NCBI GenBank assembly: GCA_016721945.1 | Contig: JADKHC010000007.1 | Span: forward strand, 1 to 64,000 | DNA length: 64,000 bases | Direction of reading: 5' to 3' | Source of the DNA: Verrucomicrobiota bacterium | GTDB taxonomy: Bacteria > Verrucomicrobiota > Verrucomicrobiia > Opitutales > Opitutaceae | Made by a program: the position numbers and the translations under genes | Notes under the pieces: model-generated | Seen by the model: only the letters and a program-made list of their open reading frames with translations | Told to the model about the DNA's origin: nothing | Databases searched by the model: none | In this document: piece by piece, positions 52,066 to 60,703 of the stretch | Position numbering within the stretch: the stretch's first letter is position 1 | Layout of the letters: the number at the start of each line of letters is the position of its first letter

Positions 52066-52848
52066 ATGACACTCTCTCTACACTCTGCCGCCACCGGCAT
52101 GGAAGCCCAGCAGTTCAACCTCAACACGATCGCGAACAATCTCGCGAACGTGAATACCACCGGTTTTAAGCGCAGCCAGGTCGCCTTCCAGGATCTGCTC
52201 TACCAGCGTCCGCGCACATCCGGCACTCAGGATAGCGGTGGCAATATGGTCCCCACCGGTATCGAGGTCGGCAACGGCACGCGTGTCGCCGCCACCAATA
52301 AAGTTTTCAGCCAGGGTGAACTCACCTCGACAAACGAGAAGCTCGATGTCGCCATCCAGGGCGACGGTTTTTTTGAGATCCAGCGGCCCGATGGCACCTC
52401 CGCTTTCACTCGTGACGGCTCGTTCAAGGTTTCGGCTACCGGTCAGGTCACCACCAACGACGGCATGCCGGTATTGAGTGGTTTTCAATCTGTACCCACC
52501 GGCACTACGGGAATAAATATCTCCGAGGACGGCCAGGTAACCTACACCACGTCGAGCGGTTCGCAGACCTTCCGGATCGCGCTAAGTCGCTTCGCCAATC
52601 CCGCCGGTCTCCAGAGCTTGGGCGGCAACCTTTATGCCGAATCAGCCGCCAGCGGTACGCCGGAAACCGGCAGCCCGGGTGAACAAGGTTTCGGCACCAC
52701 CAAGCAGGGCTACCTCGAGGGCTCCAACGTCAACATCGTGCAGGAAATGGTGAATCTTATCACCGCCCAGCGCGCCTACGAAATTAACAGCAAATCCATC
52801 CAGACCTCGGATGAGATGCTGCAGAACGTGGCTCAGATGAAACGCTGA
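52066..52848 (+). CDS. flgG: Flagellar distal rod protein FlgG
   Basis: 260 residues, the standard FlgG length. MEAQQFNLNTIANNLANVNT followed by TGFKRSQ at the N-terminus, GDGFFEIQRPDGTSAFTRDG in the middle, and QGYLEGSNVNIVQEMVNLIT plus QRAYEINSKSIQTSDEML at the end. It forms the distal rod through the P- and L-rings. Its last base overlaps the flgA start (TGATG). Confidence 0.95.
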   Translation: MTLSLHSAATGMEAQQFNLNTIANNLANVNTTGFKRSQVAFQDLLYQRPRTSGTQDSGGNMVPTGIEVGNGTRVAATNKVFSQGELTSTNEKLDVAIQGDGFFEIQRPDGTSAFTRDGSFKVSATGQVTTNDGMPVLSGFQSVPTGTTGINISEDGQVTYTTSSGSQTFRIALSRFANPAGLQSLGGNLYAESAASGTPETGSPGEQGFGTTKQGYLEGSNVNIVQEMVNLITAQRAYEINSKSIQTSDEMLQNVAQMKR

Positions 52849-53585
52849 TGAATCCGCGCTCATACATTCTTTTTTCTGTCGCCTTGGCATTGTGTGCGCT
52901 TGCTGCCGTCGTTCCCTCCCGGGCGGAGACGACCACCGGCGCGGCGCAAGTTGCCCCGGTTGCCTTCACTCAAGAAACTTTAATAACCGATCTCTCCCGC
53001 CAAATCTCCGAACGTTTTCAGCTGCGCGGAGAGTTGCAGCTCGATCTGGCCCGCCCGTTTCCCATGCTCGCCGTGGCAGGCCCGGTGGAGGTTTCTATTC
53101 TAACCTGTCCGGCGCGGCTTTCGCCGACGCTCCTGCTTCAGGTGCGTCTGCAAAAGGACGGCCGAGTGCTCGGGGATTATTCAATTAACCTGAAGGCCCA
53201 GCTCTTCCGCGATGCCTGGGTTTCCCGCATGCCGATCGAGCGCGGCAGTAATTTCGATCCGGCGCAGCTGGACACTCAACGCGTGGATTTTCTCCAGCAG
53301 CGCGATGTGGTTCCGGCTGACGGCGCCGAAGGCGATCTCACTTATGCCACCTCGGTATCCGCGAGTCGTTTGCTCACCTGGCGCGATCTGACCCGCCGCT
53401 CGCTTGTGCGCAAAGGCCAGATTGTCGAGGTCTCTGCAATCGATGGCACGCTCACGATCACCACCAAGGCTCTGGCCATGGAAAACGGCGCTGCTGGTGA
53501 CATGATCAAACTCCGTAACCTCGAATCGAAAAAAGATTTTTCCGCTCTCGTCGTCGCCGATGCCCGTGCTCAAGTCCGCTTCTAA
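52848..53585 (+). CDS. flgA: P-ring assembly chaperone FlgA
   Basis: 245 residues with signal peptide (FSVALALCALAAVVPSRAE). The C-terminal SAF-type domain is visible at about 120-240: PIERGSNFDPAQLDTQRVDF, LTRRSLVRKGQIVEVSAIDG and AAGDMIKLRNLESKK. Periplasmic chaperone that guides FlgI into the P-ring. The N-terminal half is more divergent. It sits directly ahead of flgH and flgI. Confidence 0.85.
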   Translation: MNPRSYILFSVALALCALAAVVPSRAETTTGAAQVAPVAFTQETLITDLSRQISERFQLRGELQLDLARPFPMLAVAGPVEVSILTCPARLSPTLLLQVRLQKDGRVLGDYSINLKAQLFRDAWVSRMPIERGSNFDPAQLDTQRVDFLQQRDVVPADGAEGDLTYATSVSASRLLTWRDLTRRSLVRKGQIVEVSAIDGTLTITTKALAMENGAAGDMIKLRNLESKKDFSALVVADARAQVRF

Positions 53586-53586
53586 C

Positions 53587-54195
53587 ATGAAAACTTCATT
53601 CCCGCTTCTCGCCCTGCTGGTCACAGCGTCACCCTTGCTGGCGGATTCGCTGTGGACCTCACCGGCCAATCCCGAACGCTCGATGTATGCCGACCGCAAA
53701 GCCTCGCGCAGCGGTGACATCCTCACGGTCGTGATCTCGGAATCGGTTGCCCAGCAATCTTCGCAAAGCACCAAGTCGAGCAAGTCCTCCAGCGTAGATG
53801 CCAGCATCGGCAGTTTTCTGTTTCCTTCGAGTGGTTTGGGTACGCACAAAGGTTCGTTACCTGTGACCAAGATGTCTGGGGCCAACGACTTTTCCGGCAC
53901 AGGTGCGATTAGCAATACCCAGAGCCTTTCTGGCCAGGCCGCAGTTCTCGTCACCGACGTTCTGCCCAACGGCAACCTCGTCATCGAGGGTGTTCGCGTG
54001 ATCACCTTCGCTGGCGAAACTCAGTACGTGGTGCTCCACGGACTCGTCCGCGCCGACGATGTCACCAGCGCCAATAAAGTCTCCTCCAACAACGTGGCCG
54101 ATGTGCGCGTTGAGTTCATCTCGGAAGGCGCGCTCACCGACGCCCAGAAGCGCGGTTGGCTGACCAAACTCTACGATCTCCTCCGTCCGTATTAA
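53587..54195 (+). CDS. flgH: Flagellar L-ring protein FlgH
   Basis: 202 residues from ATG 53587. Signal peptide FPLLALLVTASPLLA then DSLW and the L-ring core: ASRSGDILTVVISESVAQQS, GQAAVLVTDVLPNGNLVIEG and LHGLVRADDVTSANKVSSN. Most FlgH proteins are lipoproteins with LxGC; this one has no Cys at all, so it should be cleaved by the standard signal peptidase. It forms the outer-membrane bushing. Confidence 0.93.
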   Translation: MKTSFPLLALLVTASPLLADSLWTSPANPERSMYADRKASRSGDILTVVISESVAQQSSQSTKSSKSSSVDASIGSFLFPSSGLGTHKGSLPVTKMSGANDFSGTGAISNTQSLSGQAAVLVTDVLPNGNLVIEGVRVITFAGETQYVVLHGLVRADDVTSANKVSSNNVADVRVEFISEGALTDAQKRGWLTKLYDLLRPY

Positions 54196-54208
54196 ACTTT
54201 CAACTACC

Positions 54209-55303
54209 ATGCGTTCGCTCGGAATCATCTTCCTCGTTCTCCTGACCTCGGGCCTCGTGCAGGCTGCGCGCATCAAGGACCTCACGCTCGTCGAGGGTGG
54301 GCGCGATAACCAACTCGTTGGTTATGGTCTCGTGATCGGCCTTGCTGGCGACGGCGACAGCAACGCCATCACCACGCTGCGCACAGTGGGCAACGCCCTC
54401 CAGCGTTACGGACTCACCGTGGACTCTTCTCAGATCAAGACCAAGAATGCCGCCGCAGTCATGATCACGGCCGACATCGGTGCTTTCCTGAAAAATGGCA
54501 GCCGTATCGACGTCACGGTGGCTTCGATCGGTGATGCGAAATCTCTCCAGGGTGGCGTGCTTTTGCAGTCGCCCCTTGTCGGTGCAGACGGCCGGGTTTA
54601 CGCTGTTGCCCAAGGCCCTATTGCGGTGGGCGGCTTTCTCGGCGGTGCGGGCGGCCCCGGCGGTGCCACGGTCCAGAAAAACCATCCTACGGTCGGTGTG
54701 ATTTCCAACGGCGCGATCGTCGAACGCGAGATTCCCGCGACCTTTGTGCATGACGGTGTATTCACTCTTCAGTTACACAGCCCGGATTTCACCTCGTCCT
54801 CACGCATGGCGAAGGCGGTCAACGCATACTTTCCCGCTGCTGCTGCGGCTCGCGATGCCGCCACGGTCACGGTCAAACTTCCGCCAGCCTACGCCGGTCG
54901 CGAAGTGAACTTTCTTGCCGATCTGGGCTCGATCGAAGTTGTGCCCGATTCGCTGGCTCGCGTCGTGATTAACGAACGCACCGGCACGATTGTGGCGACC
55001 TCCACGGTGCGTATCTCGAAGGTGGCGATCAGCCATGGCGCGCTAACGATCACAGTATCTTCCGATCTCGCCGTCTCGCAACCCGGTGCGTTTAGCAAAA
55101 CCGGCGAGACTGTGGTCACGCCCAGCACTCAGACCGCGGTCAACGAAGTCAAAGGCGGCTTTATCGTCTTTAACGAATCACCCACTATCGACAGGCTCGC
55201 TTCCGCGCTTAATGCGCTGGGGGTTTCCACCCGGGAGATGATGTCGATTTTCCAAACGCTTAAACGAGCCGGCGCTTTGCAGGCCGAACTCGTGATCAAT
55301 TAA
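54209..55303 (+). CDS. flgI: Flagellar P-ring protein FlgI
   Basis: 364 residues with signal peptide (IIFLVLLTSGLVQAARIKD). Conserved GRDNQLVGYGLVIGLAGDGD, KNAAAVMITADIGAFLKNGS, IDVTVASIGDAKSLQGG and C-terminal FQTLKRAGALQAELVIN. It forms the periplasmic ring around the rod with help from FlgA. Located 13 nt after flgH and 1 nt before flgJ. Confidence 0.95.
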   Translation: MRSLGIIFLVLLTSGLVQAARIKDLTLVEGGRDNQLVGYGLVIGLAGDGDSNAITTLRTVGNALQRYGLTVDSSQIKTKNAAAVMITADIGAFLKNGSRIDVTVASIGDAKSLQGGVLLQSPLVGADGRVYAVAQGPIAVGGFLGGAGGPGGATVQKNHPTVGVISNGAIVEREIPATFVHDGVFTLQLHSPDFTSSSRMAKAVNAYFPAAAAARDAATVTVKLPPAYAGREVNFLADLGSIEVVPDSLARVVINERTGTIVATSTVRISKVAISHGALTITVSSDLAVSQPGAFSKTGETVVTPSTQTAVNEVKGGFIVFNESPTIDRLASALNALGVSTREMMSIFQTLKRAGALQAELVIN

Positions 55304-55304
55304 C

Positions 55305-55715
55305 ATGAACGTCGCCGCCATTAACTCCTCCTCGGCCGCAGCCAAGATCGCTGCGATGCAGACGTTGCGTACCGATCTGGCCACGTCTGAGGTAAACTCC
55401 TCACTATCGACAAATTCTGCTCGCGATCCTGCTGCGATCAAGAAAGTGGCGGCCAGCTTCGAGGCCATCATCTTGCGCCAGTTACTCGCTCCTGCGATCG
55501 AACCCATGATGTCGGGCGGGATGGGCGGCGGTCAGGGTCCGGCCACAGGTGGCGGAGGCGTTTATGGCTACATGCTGACCGATACGTTGGCCAACAGTCT
55601 ATCTCAAGGCGGGGGCTTCGGCCTGGCCCGCATGCTCGAAAAACAATTCACCCCGCGTGGTGCTACGACCGATATTACAGATAGTGGTCAGGCCATCGCG
55701 CAGCAAAAAACTTAA
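55305..55715 (+). CDS. flgJ: Rod-binding protein, FlgJ N-terminal domain type
   Basis: 136 residues. The FlgJ rod-cap segment is seen at about 45-110: KKVAASFEAIILRQLLAPAI and GVYGYMLTDTLANSLSQGGG, then FGLARMLEKQ. The peptidoglycan hydrolase domain of enterobacterial FlgJ is absent, as in many non-enteric bacteria; the hydrolase would come from another gene. It caps the growing rod. Confidence 0.85.
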   Translation: MNVAAINSSSAAAKIAAMQTLRTDLATSEVNSSLSTNSARDPAAIKKVAASFEAIILRQLLAPAIEPMMSGGMGGGQGPATGGGGVYGYMLTDTLANSLSQGGGFGLARMLEKQFTPRGATTDITDSGQAIAQQKT

Positions 55716-55733
55716 TCTCCTATCCATACTACC

Positions 55734-56228
55734 GTGAATATATCCTGGGAATTTATCACCGAGTGCCTGCGCAATGAGTTGCAGGAATATGGCGCACTCC
55801 TGGCCCTCTTTGAGGAGCAGCAAGCCAATCTTCTCCGTCGCGATGCCGATCAGGTCGCTTCGCTAGCCATTTCCATCGAGGAACAGGCTCGCGCCACCCA
55901 CTCCAGTCGTGAACGTCGCGAGCAATGCGTCAGCGACTTCGCCGTCAAACACGGCTGCCCCGACAGCTCCAGTCTGCGCCAGCTGCTCCCGCATTTTCCC
56001 GCCGAAGTCCAGCCCTTGCTGAATGCCTTGATCGACGAGATCAATCACCTCATTCATCGCATCCGCCGAGACGCTCGCCAGAACCAAATGCTCCTCTCGC
56101 GTGCCGTCGAAGCGCATGACGAAGCGCTGCGTACCCTGATGCCGAATACGTTTAAGGCCCGCACTTATTCTTCTCGCGGCGCGGTCAGCTCCAACTCGGT
56201 TATCTCCGGCTGGCAGGCCGCTGGTTAA
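55734..56228 (+). CDS. flgN: FlgN-like export chaperone for hook-associated proteins
   Basis: 164 residues, GTG start. Mostly alpha-helical with NELQEYGALLALFEEQQANL and INHLIHRIRRDARQNQMLLS, the FlgN pattern of long amphipathic helices. FlgN binds FlgK and FlgL in the cytoplasm until export. It is directly upstream of flgK and flgL, which supports the call; sequence identity in this family is always low. Confidence 0.75.
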   Translation: MNISWEFITECLRNELQEYGALLALFEEQQANLLRRDADQVASLAISIEEQARATHSSRERREQCVSDFAVKHGCPDSSSLRQLLPHFPAEVQPLLNALIDEINHLIHRIRRDARQNQMLLSRAVEAHDEALRTLMPNTFKARTYSSRGAVSSNSVISGWQAAG

Positions 56229-56257
56229 CTAGCTCCAATCTCTAACACCAATATTTT

Positions 56258-57676
56258 ATGAGCGGTCTATTCGGCGAACTAGCCAACGGCGTCAAAGCCC
56301 TCACGGCGGCGTCGCGCTCCATCGAGACTGCTGGCCGCAACCTCGCCAACGTCAATAACTCAACTTACGCGCGTCAGCGTGTGATCTACGGTGACCGCGG
56401 GTCGGTGCAGACCGAGATCGGTGTTCAGTCTCTTGGTATTGAAGCCCGCCAGATCCAGCAGCTACGCGATAAACTGCTCGATGCGCAGGTTGTTCGCGAA
56501 TCATCGTTGAAGTCTTCTTACGAGGCCGAGCAGTCCGCTTATCAACGGGCACAGGCTGATCTCGGACAGTCCATCGACCGTTCGGGGGCCACCAGTACGA
56601 CAGGCTCGGAAGGCAGTTCCAATGGCATAGCTCAGGCGCTCAGCGATTTTTTTAATGCCTTCCAAAGTTTTGCAGCCAGCCCGACCGATACCGGCGAGCG
56701 TCAGGCGCTTATCCAAAAGGCCGGCATTCTGACCGATGGTTTGAATGAGAGCGATCAGCGCCTCGCACAGTTGCAAAGCGATCTTACCTCTCAGGTCACG
56801 AGTGACATCACCGATGTGAACAGTATGCTGGCCACGATTGCGGACCTCAACGGTCAGATCGGCCGCCTGGAGATCAACCAGCCTGGTTCGGCAGTCGATC
56901 TGCGCGATCAGCGACAGGCTGCGGTTGAACAACTCGCCCAAAAAATGTCGATTGAGACCCGGGCTGATCCGACTTTTGCCGGGCAGATCCAGGTCTTCTC
57001 ACGCGATGCCAGCAACAACCCTGTCCAGCTGATCAATCTCGCACTGGTCACTGGTCCAGTCACGTTGAGCGGCTCCATTCTTTCAGCGGGCACGCCCGCC
57101 ACTGCGTTGGTTCTAAAAGGTGGTTCGATCAATGGGGCGTTAACTGCTCGTGATGGCGCCATCACCAATTTACGGACCAACCTCAACAGTCTGGCTTCGC
57201 AGCTCGTGACCTCGGTCAACACCGCCTACAACCCCTCTGGCGCTACGGGCGATTTCTTCAATGCAGCCGGCACGACGGCCGGCACCATCGCCGTTGCTGG
57301 CACGTTGACCTCAACCAATCTCAAGGCTTCTGACGGCGGCGCAGTGGGCGACAATACCATCGCGCAAGCGGTGGCAAATTTAGTCTCCACCACCTACAAC
57401 ACTCCGGCCGATGATATCAATGGCACTTTCAGTCAGTTCTACTCGAAAACCGTTACGGATCTTGGCCAAGCGCTTACCACGGCCACCTCGCATGTGACGA
57501 GTCAGACCACTATTTCCAATCTCGTACGCTCGCAACGCGACTCTGTGAGTGGCGTCTCGCTCGACGAAGAAATGGCCGACCTTATCAAATATCAGCGTGC
57601 TTTCCAGGCTTGCTCACGAGTTGTCCAAGTAATCGATGAACTGCTTGATGACGTGGTGAACAGGCTAGGTGCTTGA
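56258..57676 (+). CDS. flgK: Hook-filament junction protein FlgK (HAP1)
   Basis: 472 residues. N-terminal AASRSIETAGRNLANVNNST and YARQRVIYGDRG, then the coiled D1 segment QIQQLRDKLLDAQVVRESSL. C-terminal GVSLDEEMADLIKYQRAFQA and SRVVQVIDELLDDVVNRLG are diagnostic. The central part is shorter than in enterobacteria. It joins hook and filament. Confidence 0.93.
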   Translation: MSGLFGELANGVKALTAASRSIETAGRNLANVNNSTYARQRVIYGDRGSVQTEIGVQSLGIEARQIQQLRDKLLDAQVVRESSLKSSYEAEQSAYQRAQADLGQSIDRSGATSTTGSEGSSNGIAQALSDFFNAFQSFAASPTDTGERQALIQKAGILTDGLNESDQRLAQLQSDLTSQVTSDITDVNSMLATIADLNGQIGRLEINQPGSAVDLRDQRQAAVEQLAQKMSIETRADPTFAGQIQVFSRDASNNPVQLINLALVTGPVTLSGSILSAGTPATALVLKGGSINGALTARDGAITNLRTNLNSLASQLVTSVNTAYNPSGATGDFFNAAGTTAGTIAVAGTLTSTNLKASDGGAVGDNTIAQAVANLVSTTYNTPADDINGTFSQFYSKTVTDLGQALTTATSHVTSQTTISNLVRSQRDSVSGVSLDEEMADLIKYQRAFQACSRVVQVIDELLDDVVNRLGA

Positions 57677-57714
57677 ATAATTTCCCGTAATTTTAATTTC
57701 AGCCCCATCATCCC

Positions 57715-58611
57715 ATGCGCATCGCCACCAATACCGTTTCCGAGTCGGTGCTCGCCCAGATCCAGAAGCTCAGCTCCCAACAAGCCAAATTGCAGAGCCA
57801 GGTCTCGACCGGGCAAAAGATTTCGCTGCCCGAAGATGATCCATCTGCAGTCGGCCGTATCCTAACTTTGGATTCAGAAGCCCGCCAGGTACAACAGTTC
57901 AAGGTTAACGCCAACCGCGCCCTCGACGTCTCTCAGGCGACCTATGCGGGTTTGCAGGACATAAAAAAAATCTCCGACCGCGCAGGAGAAATTGCCACAC
58001 TCGGCGCTGGTGCCTCCAGCCCTGACGCGTACAGAGCCTACGCGACGGAGTTGAACCAGCTTGTCGAACAGGCCCTCCAGAGTGGGAACGCAAAACTGCG
58101 CAACGACTATATATTCGCCGGCACGGCCCTGAGCACCGCGCCCTTGGTTGCCACGCGTAATGTGGCCGGCGATATCACCTCAGTGGCCTATGCAGGTAAC
58201 GCGGCTCAGACGAACGTCCAGATTTCGGAACTCTCCAAAATTTCCCCAGGATCTGACAGTAGCACCAACACCGGCATGGGCGCCTTTTTGAATAACCTGA
58301 TCGCTCTGCGTGACGCGCTTAACACCGGCGTGAGCGCCAATGTGTCTGCTGCGCGTCCCAATCTCGATAACTCGGAAAACCTTCTCGTGAATGCCTTGAG
58401 CGAACAAGGTGCCGTACAGTTGCGCATCGAAGTTGCTCAGAGCCAGCAGGCCACTCGCAGCACCAATATCGAAAAACTCATTTCCAACGAAGCGGATGCT
58501 GATATGGCTACCAGTGTCGTGAAGCTTAGCCAGACCTCCACCGCTTACGAAGCAGCACTGTCATCCGCCACCAAGATATTACAGATGTCCCTGCTCGATT
58601 ATTTGAAATAA
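57715..58611 (+). CDS. flgL: Hook-filament junction protein FlgL (HAP3)
   Basis: 298 residues, flagellin-like. N-terminal MRIATNTVSESVLAQIQKLS and LQSQVSTGQKISLPEDDPSA; C-terminal ADADMATSVVKLSQTSTAYE, then KILQMSLLDYLK. The GTGQK/DDPSA motif and ALSSATKI ending are typical. Second junction protein, exported with FlgN. Confidence 0.93.
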   Translation: MRIATNTVSESVLAQIQKLSSQQAKLQSQVSTGQKISLPEDDPSAVGRILTLDSEARQVQQFKVNANRALDVSQATYAGLQDIKKISDRAGEIATLGAGASSPDAYRAYATELNQLVEQALQSGNAKLRNDYIFAGTALSTAPLVATRNVAGDITSVAYAGNAAQTNVQISELSKISPGSDSSTNTGMGAFLNNLIALRDALNTGVSANVSAARPNLDNSENLLVNALSEQGAVQLRIEVAQSQQATRSTNIEKLISNEADADMATSVVKLSQTSTAYEAALSSATKILQMSLLDYLK

Positions 58612-58650
58612 AACGACTTCCTGAACCCAGCACTGTCCCCAACTTCACTC

Positions 58651-59109
58651 ATGAAAGTTAGTCCCGACACCACCCAAGCCGAACTCATCCCCTCCACAGC
58701 GCAAACCCTGCGTCTACCCGAGGGGCTCGTCGGATTTCCCGATTACAAAAGTTTCGAACTTCTCTTCGTGGCCGACCAGCTGCCTTTCATTTGGCTCCGG
58801 CTCCACGGCCCCGATCCATTGCACTTTGTCGTGATTGAGCCCGGTGGCATCATCCCGGATTACGAGCTCGAAATTTTCGACGAAGACGCCGCCTTCCTCG
58901 GGGTTACCGAGTCTGCGGACGCGATGGTTCTCAACATCGTTACCGTGAAACCCGGTGTACAAGCTACGGCCACCGTCAACCTCGCTGGCCCCATCATCGT
59001 CAATCGCCGCACAGGTATTGCTAAACAATGCGTGTTGGCCAATTACCACCGCTACAGCGCGCATCATCCCTTGGTCGACAACAACGCCACCGCAGGCCAT
59101 CAGAATTAA
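58651..59109 (+). CDS. fliW: Flagellar assembly factor FliW
   Basis: 152 residues. GLVGFPDYKSFELLFVADQL and PFIWLRLHGPDPLHFVVIEP match FliW, as does VTVKPGVQATATVNLAGPII with VNRRTGIAKQCVL. FliW binds either flagellin or CsrA, so that free flagellin releases CsrA to shut down further flagellin synthesis. It is followed 5 nt later by csrA and then by flagellin, the gene order expected for this circuit. Confidence 0.92.
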   Translation: MKVSPDTTQAELIPSTAQTLRLPEGLVGFPDYKSFELLFVADQLPFIWLRLHGPDPLHFVVIEPGGIIPDYELEIFDEDAAFLGVTESADAMVLNIVTVKPGVQATATVNLAGPIIVNRRTGIAKQCVLANYHRYSAHHPLVDNNATAGHQN

Positions 59110-59114
59110 CCGCC

Positions 59115-59375
59115 ATGCTTGTCCTCACACGCAAAGTAAACGAATCGATCGTCATCGGCGGCAATATCGAGATCAAAATCACCCGTATAGACGGTGATAT
59201 GGTGAAAATCGGCATCGATGCGCCCCGCGAAATCCCCATTTTCCGCAAGGAAGTGCTGACCGAAATCGCTGCCACTAACCAGGCTGCTGCGCTAAAGCCC
59301 GGCGCGACATTGCCCAAGCTTGCCCGGCCAAAGGTGCCTTCTCCCGTGGCCCAACCACCCAGCCCACCCGTCTGA
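59115..59375 (+). CDS. csrA: Carbon storage regulator CsrA
   Basis: 86 residues. The first 50 are canonical: MLVLTRKVNESIVIGGNIEI and IDGDMVKIGIDAPREIPIFR plus KEVLTEI. A tail of about 30 residues rich in Ala and Pro (ARPKVPSPVAQPPSPPV) is extra. CsrA binds GGA-containing RNA hairpins and would repress flagellin. I find no GGA in the 8-nt gap before flagellin, so its target site must lie elsewhere or inside the csrA coding part. Confidence 0.93.
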   Translation: MLVLTRKVNESIVIGGNIEIKITRIDGDMVKIGIDAPREIPIFRKEVLTEIAATNQAAALKPGATLPKLARPKVPSPVAQPPSPPV

Positions 59376-59383
59376 AAATCCCC

Positions 59384-60262
59384 ATGAGCACCATCAACGT
59401 CAAGATGCAGACTCTGGCCGATGCCCGTGAGCTCGGCCATATAAACGAACTTCTCGGCCGCTCGCTCGGGCGACTCAGTTCCGGCACACGCATTTCAAGC
59501 CCGGCCGACGATCCTGCTGGCGTTGGTTCGATTGCCAAACTTGAGGCCCAGAGCAAACGCACCCAAGCAGCGATCACCAACGTCCAAAACGCTGCATCCT
59601 ACGTGCAGTCTTCCACCGGATTCATGGCCAGTATGAACGGCATTCTCTCACGCATGTCGGAGCTCACTCAATACGCCGCCGATGGTTTGAAGAACGCCGA
59701 AGATATCAGCCTCTATCAGGCGGAATTTCAGGAGCTTCAGGATCAACTCCGCCAGACCATTGGTGGCACCACGGCGGAAATCGGCGGTACGACCGATCTC
59801 ACCAAGCCGCTCGGCTCTTTCAATAACCTTCCCTTGTACGGACCCAATGCGGCGGGCTTGAGCATCGCCTCGGGCTCGCATGCTGGCGATGTCATTAAAA
59901 TCCCCGAGACCAATCTGCGCGACGGTGCGATGCTCCAGCTGTTCCAGCAGGATTCATCCGGTAACTACTCGCTATCGGTCACCAGTGCTGGTGCCACGCA
60001 GAAAATCACCGATGCAATCGGCGACCTTGCTGACGAACGCTCCATGCTTGGCGGCGTGGACAGTCGTCTGGAGCTAGCGGCTGGTTCGCTCGCCGTCGAA
60101 AACCAGAACCTGTATTCCGCTGTTTCGCGTATTCAGGATACAGATGTTGCCACTGAGTCTACACGTCTGACGAAGCTGAATATCCTTCTGGAAAGCGGTA
60201 CGGCAATCCTCACGCAAGCCAATCAATCGCCAAAGTCTGTCCTGCAACTCTTGCAGGCTTGA
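59384..60262 (+). CDS. fliC: Flagellin
   Basis: 292 residues. N-terminal D0/D1: GRSLGRLSSGTRISSPADDP and SIAKLEAQSKRTQAAITNVQ; C-terminal IQDTDVATESTRLTKLNILL, then QANQSPKSVLQLLQA. The variable central domain is small (about 90 residues). The usual C-terminal Arg in LLR is replaced by LLQA. Only one flagellin gene is in the window. It ends the flgF-fliC run, and a convergent lipoprotein gene follows. Confidence 0.93.
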   Translation: MSTINVKMQTLADARELGHINELLGRSLGRLSSGTRISSPADDPAGVGSIAKLEAQSKRTQAAITNVQNAASYVQSSTGFMASMNGILSRMSELTQYAADGLKNAEDISLYQAEFQELQDQLRQTIGGTTAEIGGTTDLTKPLGSFNNLPLYGPNAAGLSIASGSHAGDVIKIPETNLRDGAMLQLFQQDSSGNYSLSVTSAGATQKITDAIGDLADERSMLGGVDSRLELAAGSLAVENQNLYSAVSRIQDTDVATESTRLTKLNILLESGTAILTQANQSPKSVLQLLQA

Positions 60263-60295
60263 GTAAGGGTCTGTGGGCCGAGAGCCGGCTCCTGG

Positions 60296-60562
60296 TCAAG
60301 GAGTGCTGCCGGCCACCGGATCGGGCTTTTTTGCCACGCCGGTGTATTCGTATTTTTTCCTGAATTCGTCGAGGGCCATGGCCCGTGCTTCACGGGGATC
60401 TGCCGTTGCGCCAGTGGCCTGGAGCTCCGACATGCGCTTGGCGATCCAACGCGTCTTGAAACTTTCCTCCACCTCGCCGGCGATCGGCTTGGGTGTGGTG
60501 AAGTTAATGCAACCGCCCAAACTCAGGGCAGCTAGTAAAACGAGGATGGCTGAATAACGCAT
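60296..60562 (-). CDS. Small lipoprotein
   Basis: 88 residues. Signal sequence with lipobox LSLGGC (Cys at about 18), so it is anchored to a membrane by lipid. The mature part is charged and helical: EVEESFKTRWIAKRMSELQA and ARAMALDEFRKKYEYTG. No family recognised. Convergent with flagellin, 33 bp away; the relation to the flagellum is only by position. Confidence 0.65.
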   Translation of the reverse strand: MRYSAILVLLAALSLGGCINFTTPKPIAGEVEESFKTRWIAKRMSELQATGATADPREARAMALDEFRKKYEYTGVAKKPDPVAGSTP

Positions 60563-60680
60563 GGGAAGTTTTGACCTAAATATTACGGCAGGGTTTCTGT
60601 CAAAGCGCCGAGTAATAATAATAACTTTAAGAACGGCGAAATATTCGCGCTGTCACGAACCTTTTTATTTCAATTTATCT

Positions 60681-60688
60681 GCCGATAA
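60681..60688 (+). promoter_or_regulatory. GCCGATAA box before the Pro-rich membrane protein gene
   Basis: Exact FliA -10 consensus 15 nt ahead of the ATG at 60704. The region 11 nt upstream is TTTTTATT-like and does not match TAAAGTTT, so this is only suggestive. Confidence 0.25.
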
Positions 60689-60703
60689 CCATGATGCATC
60701 CCT

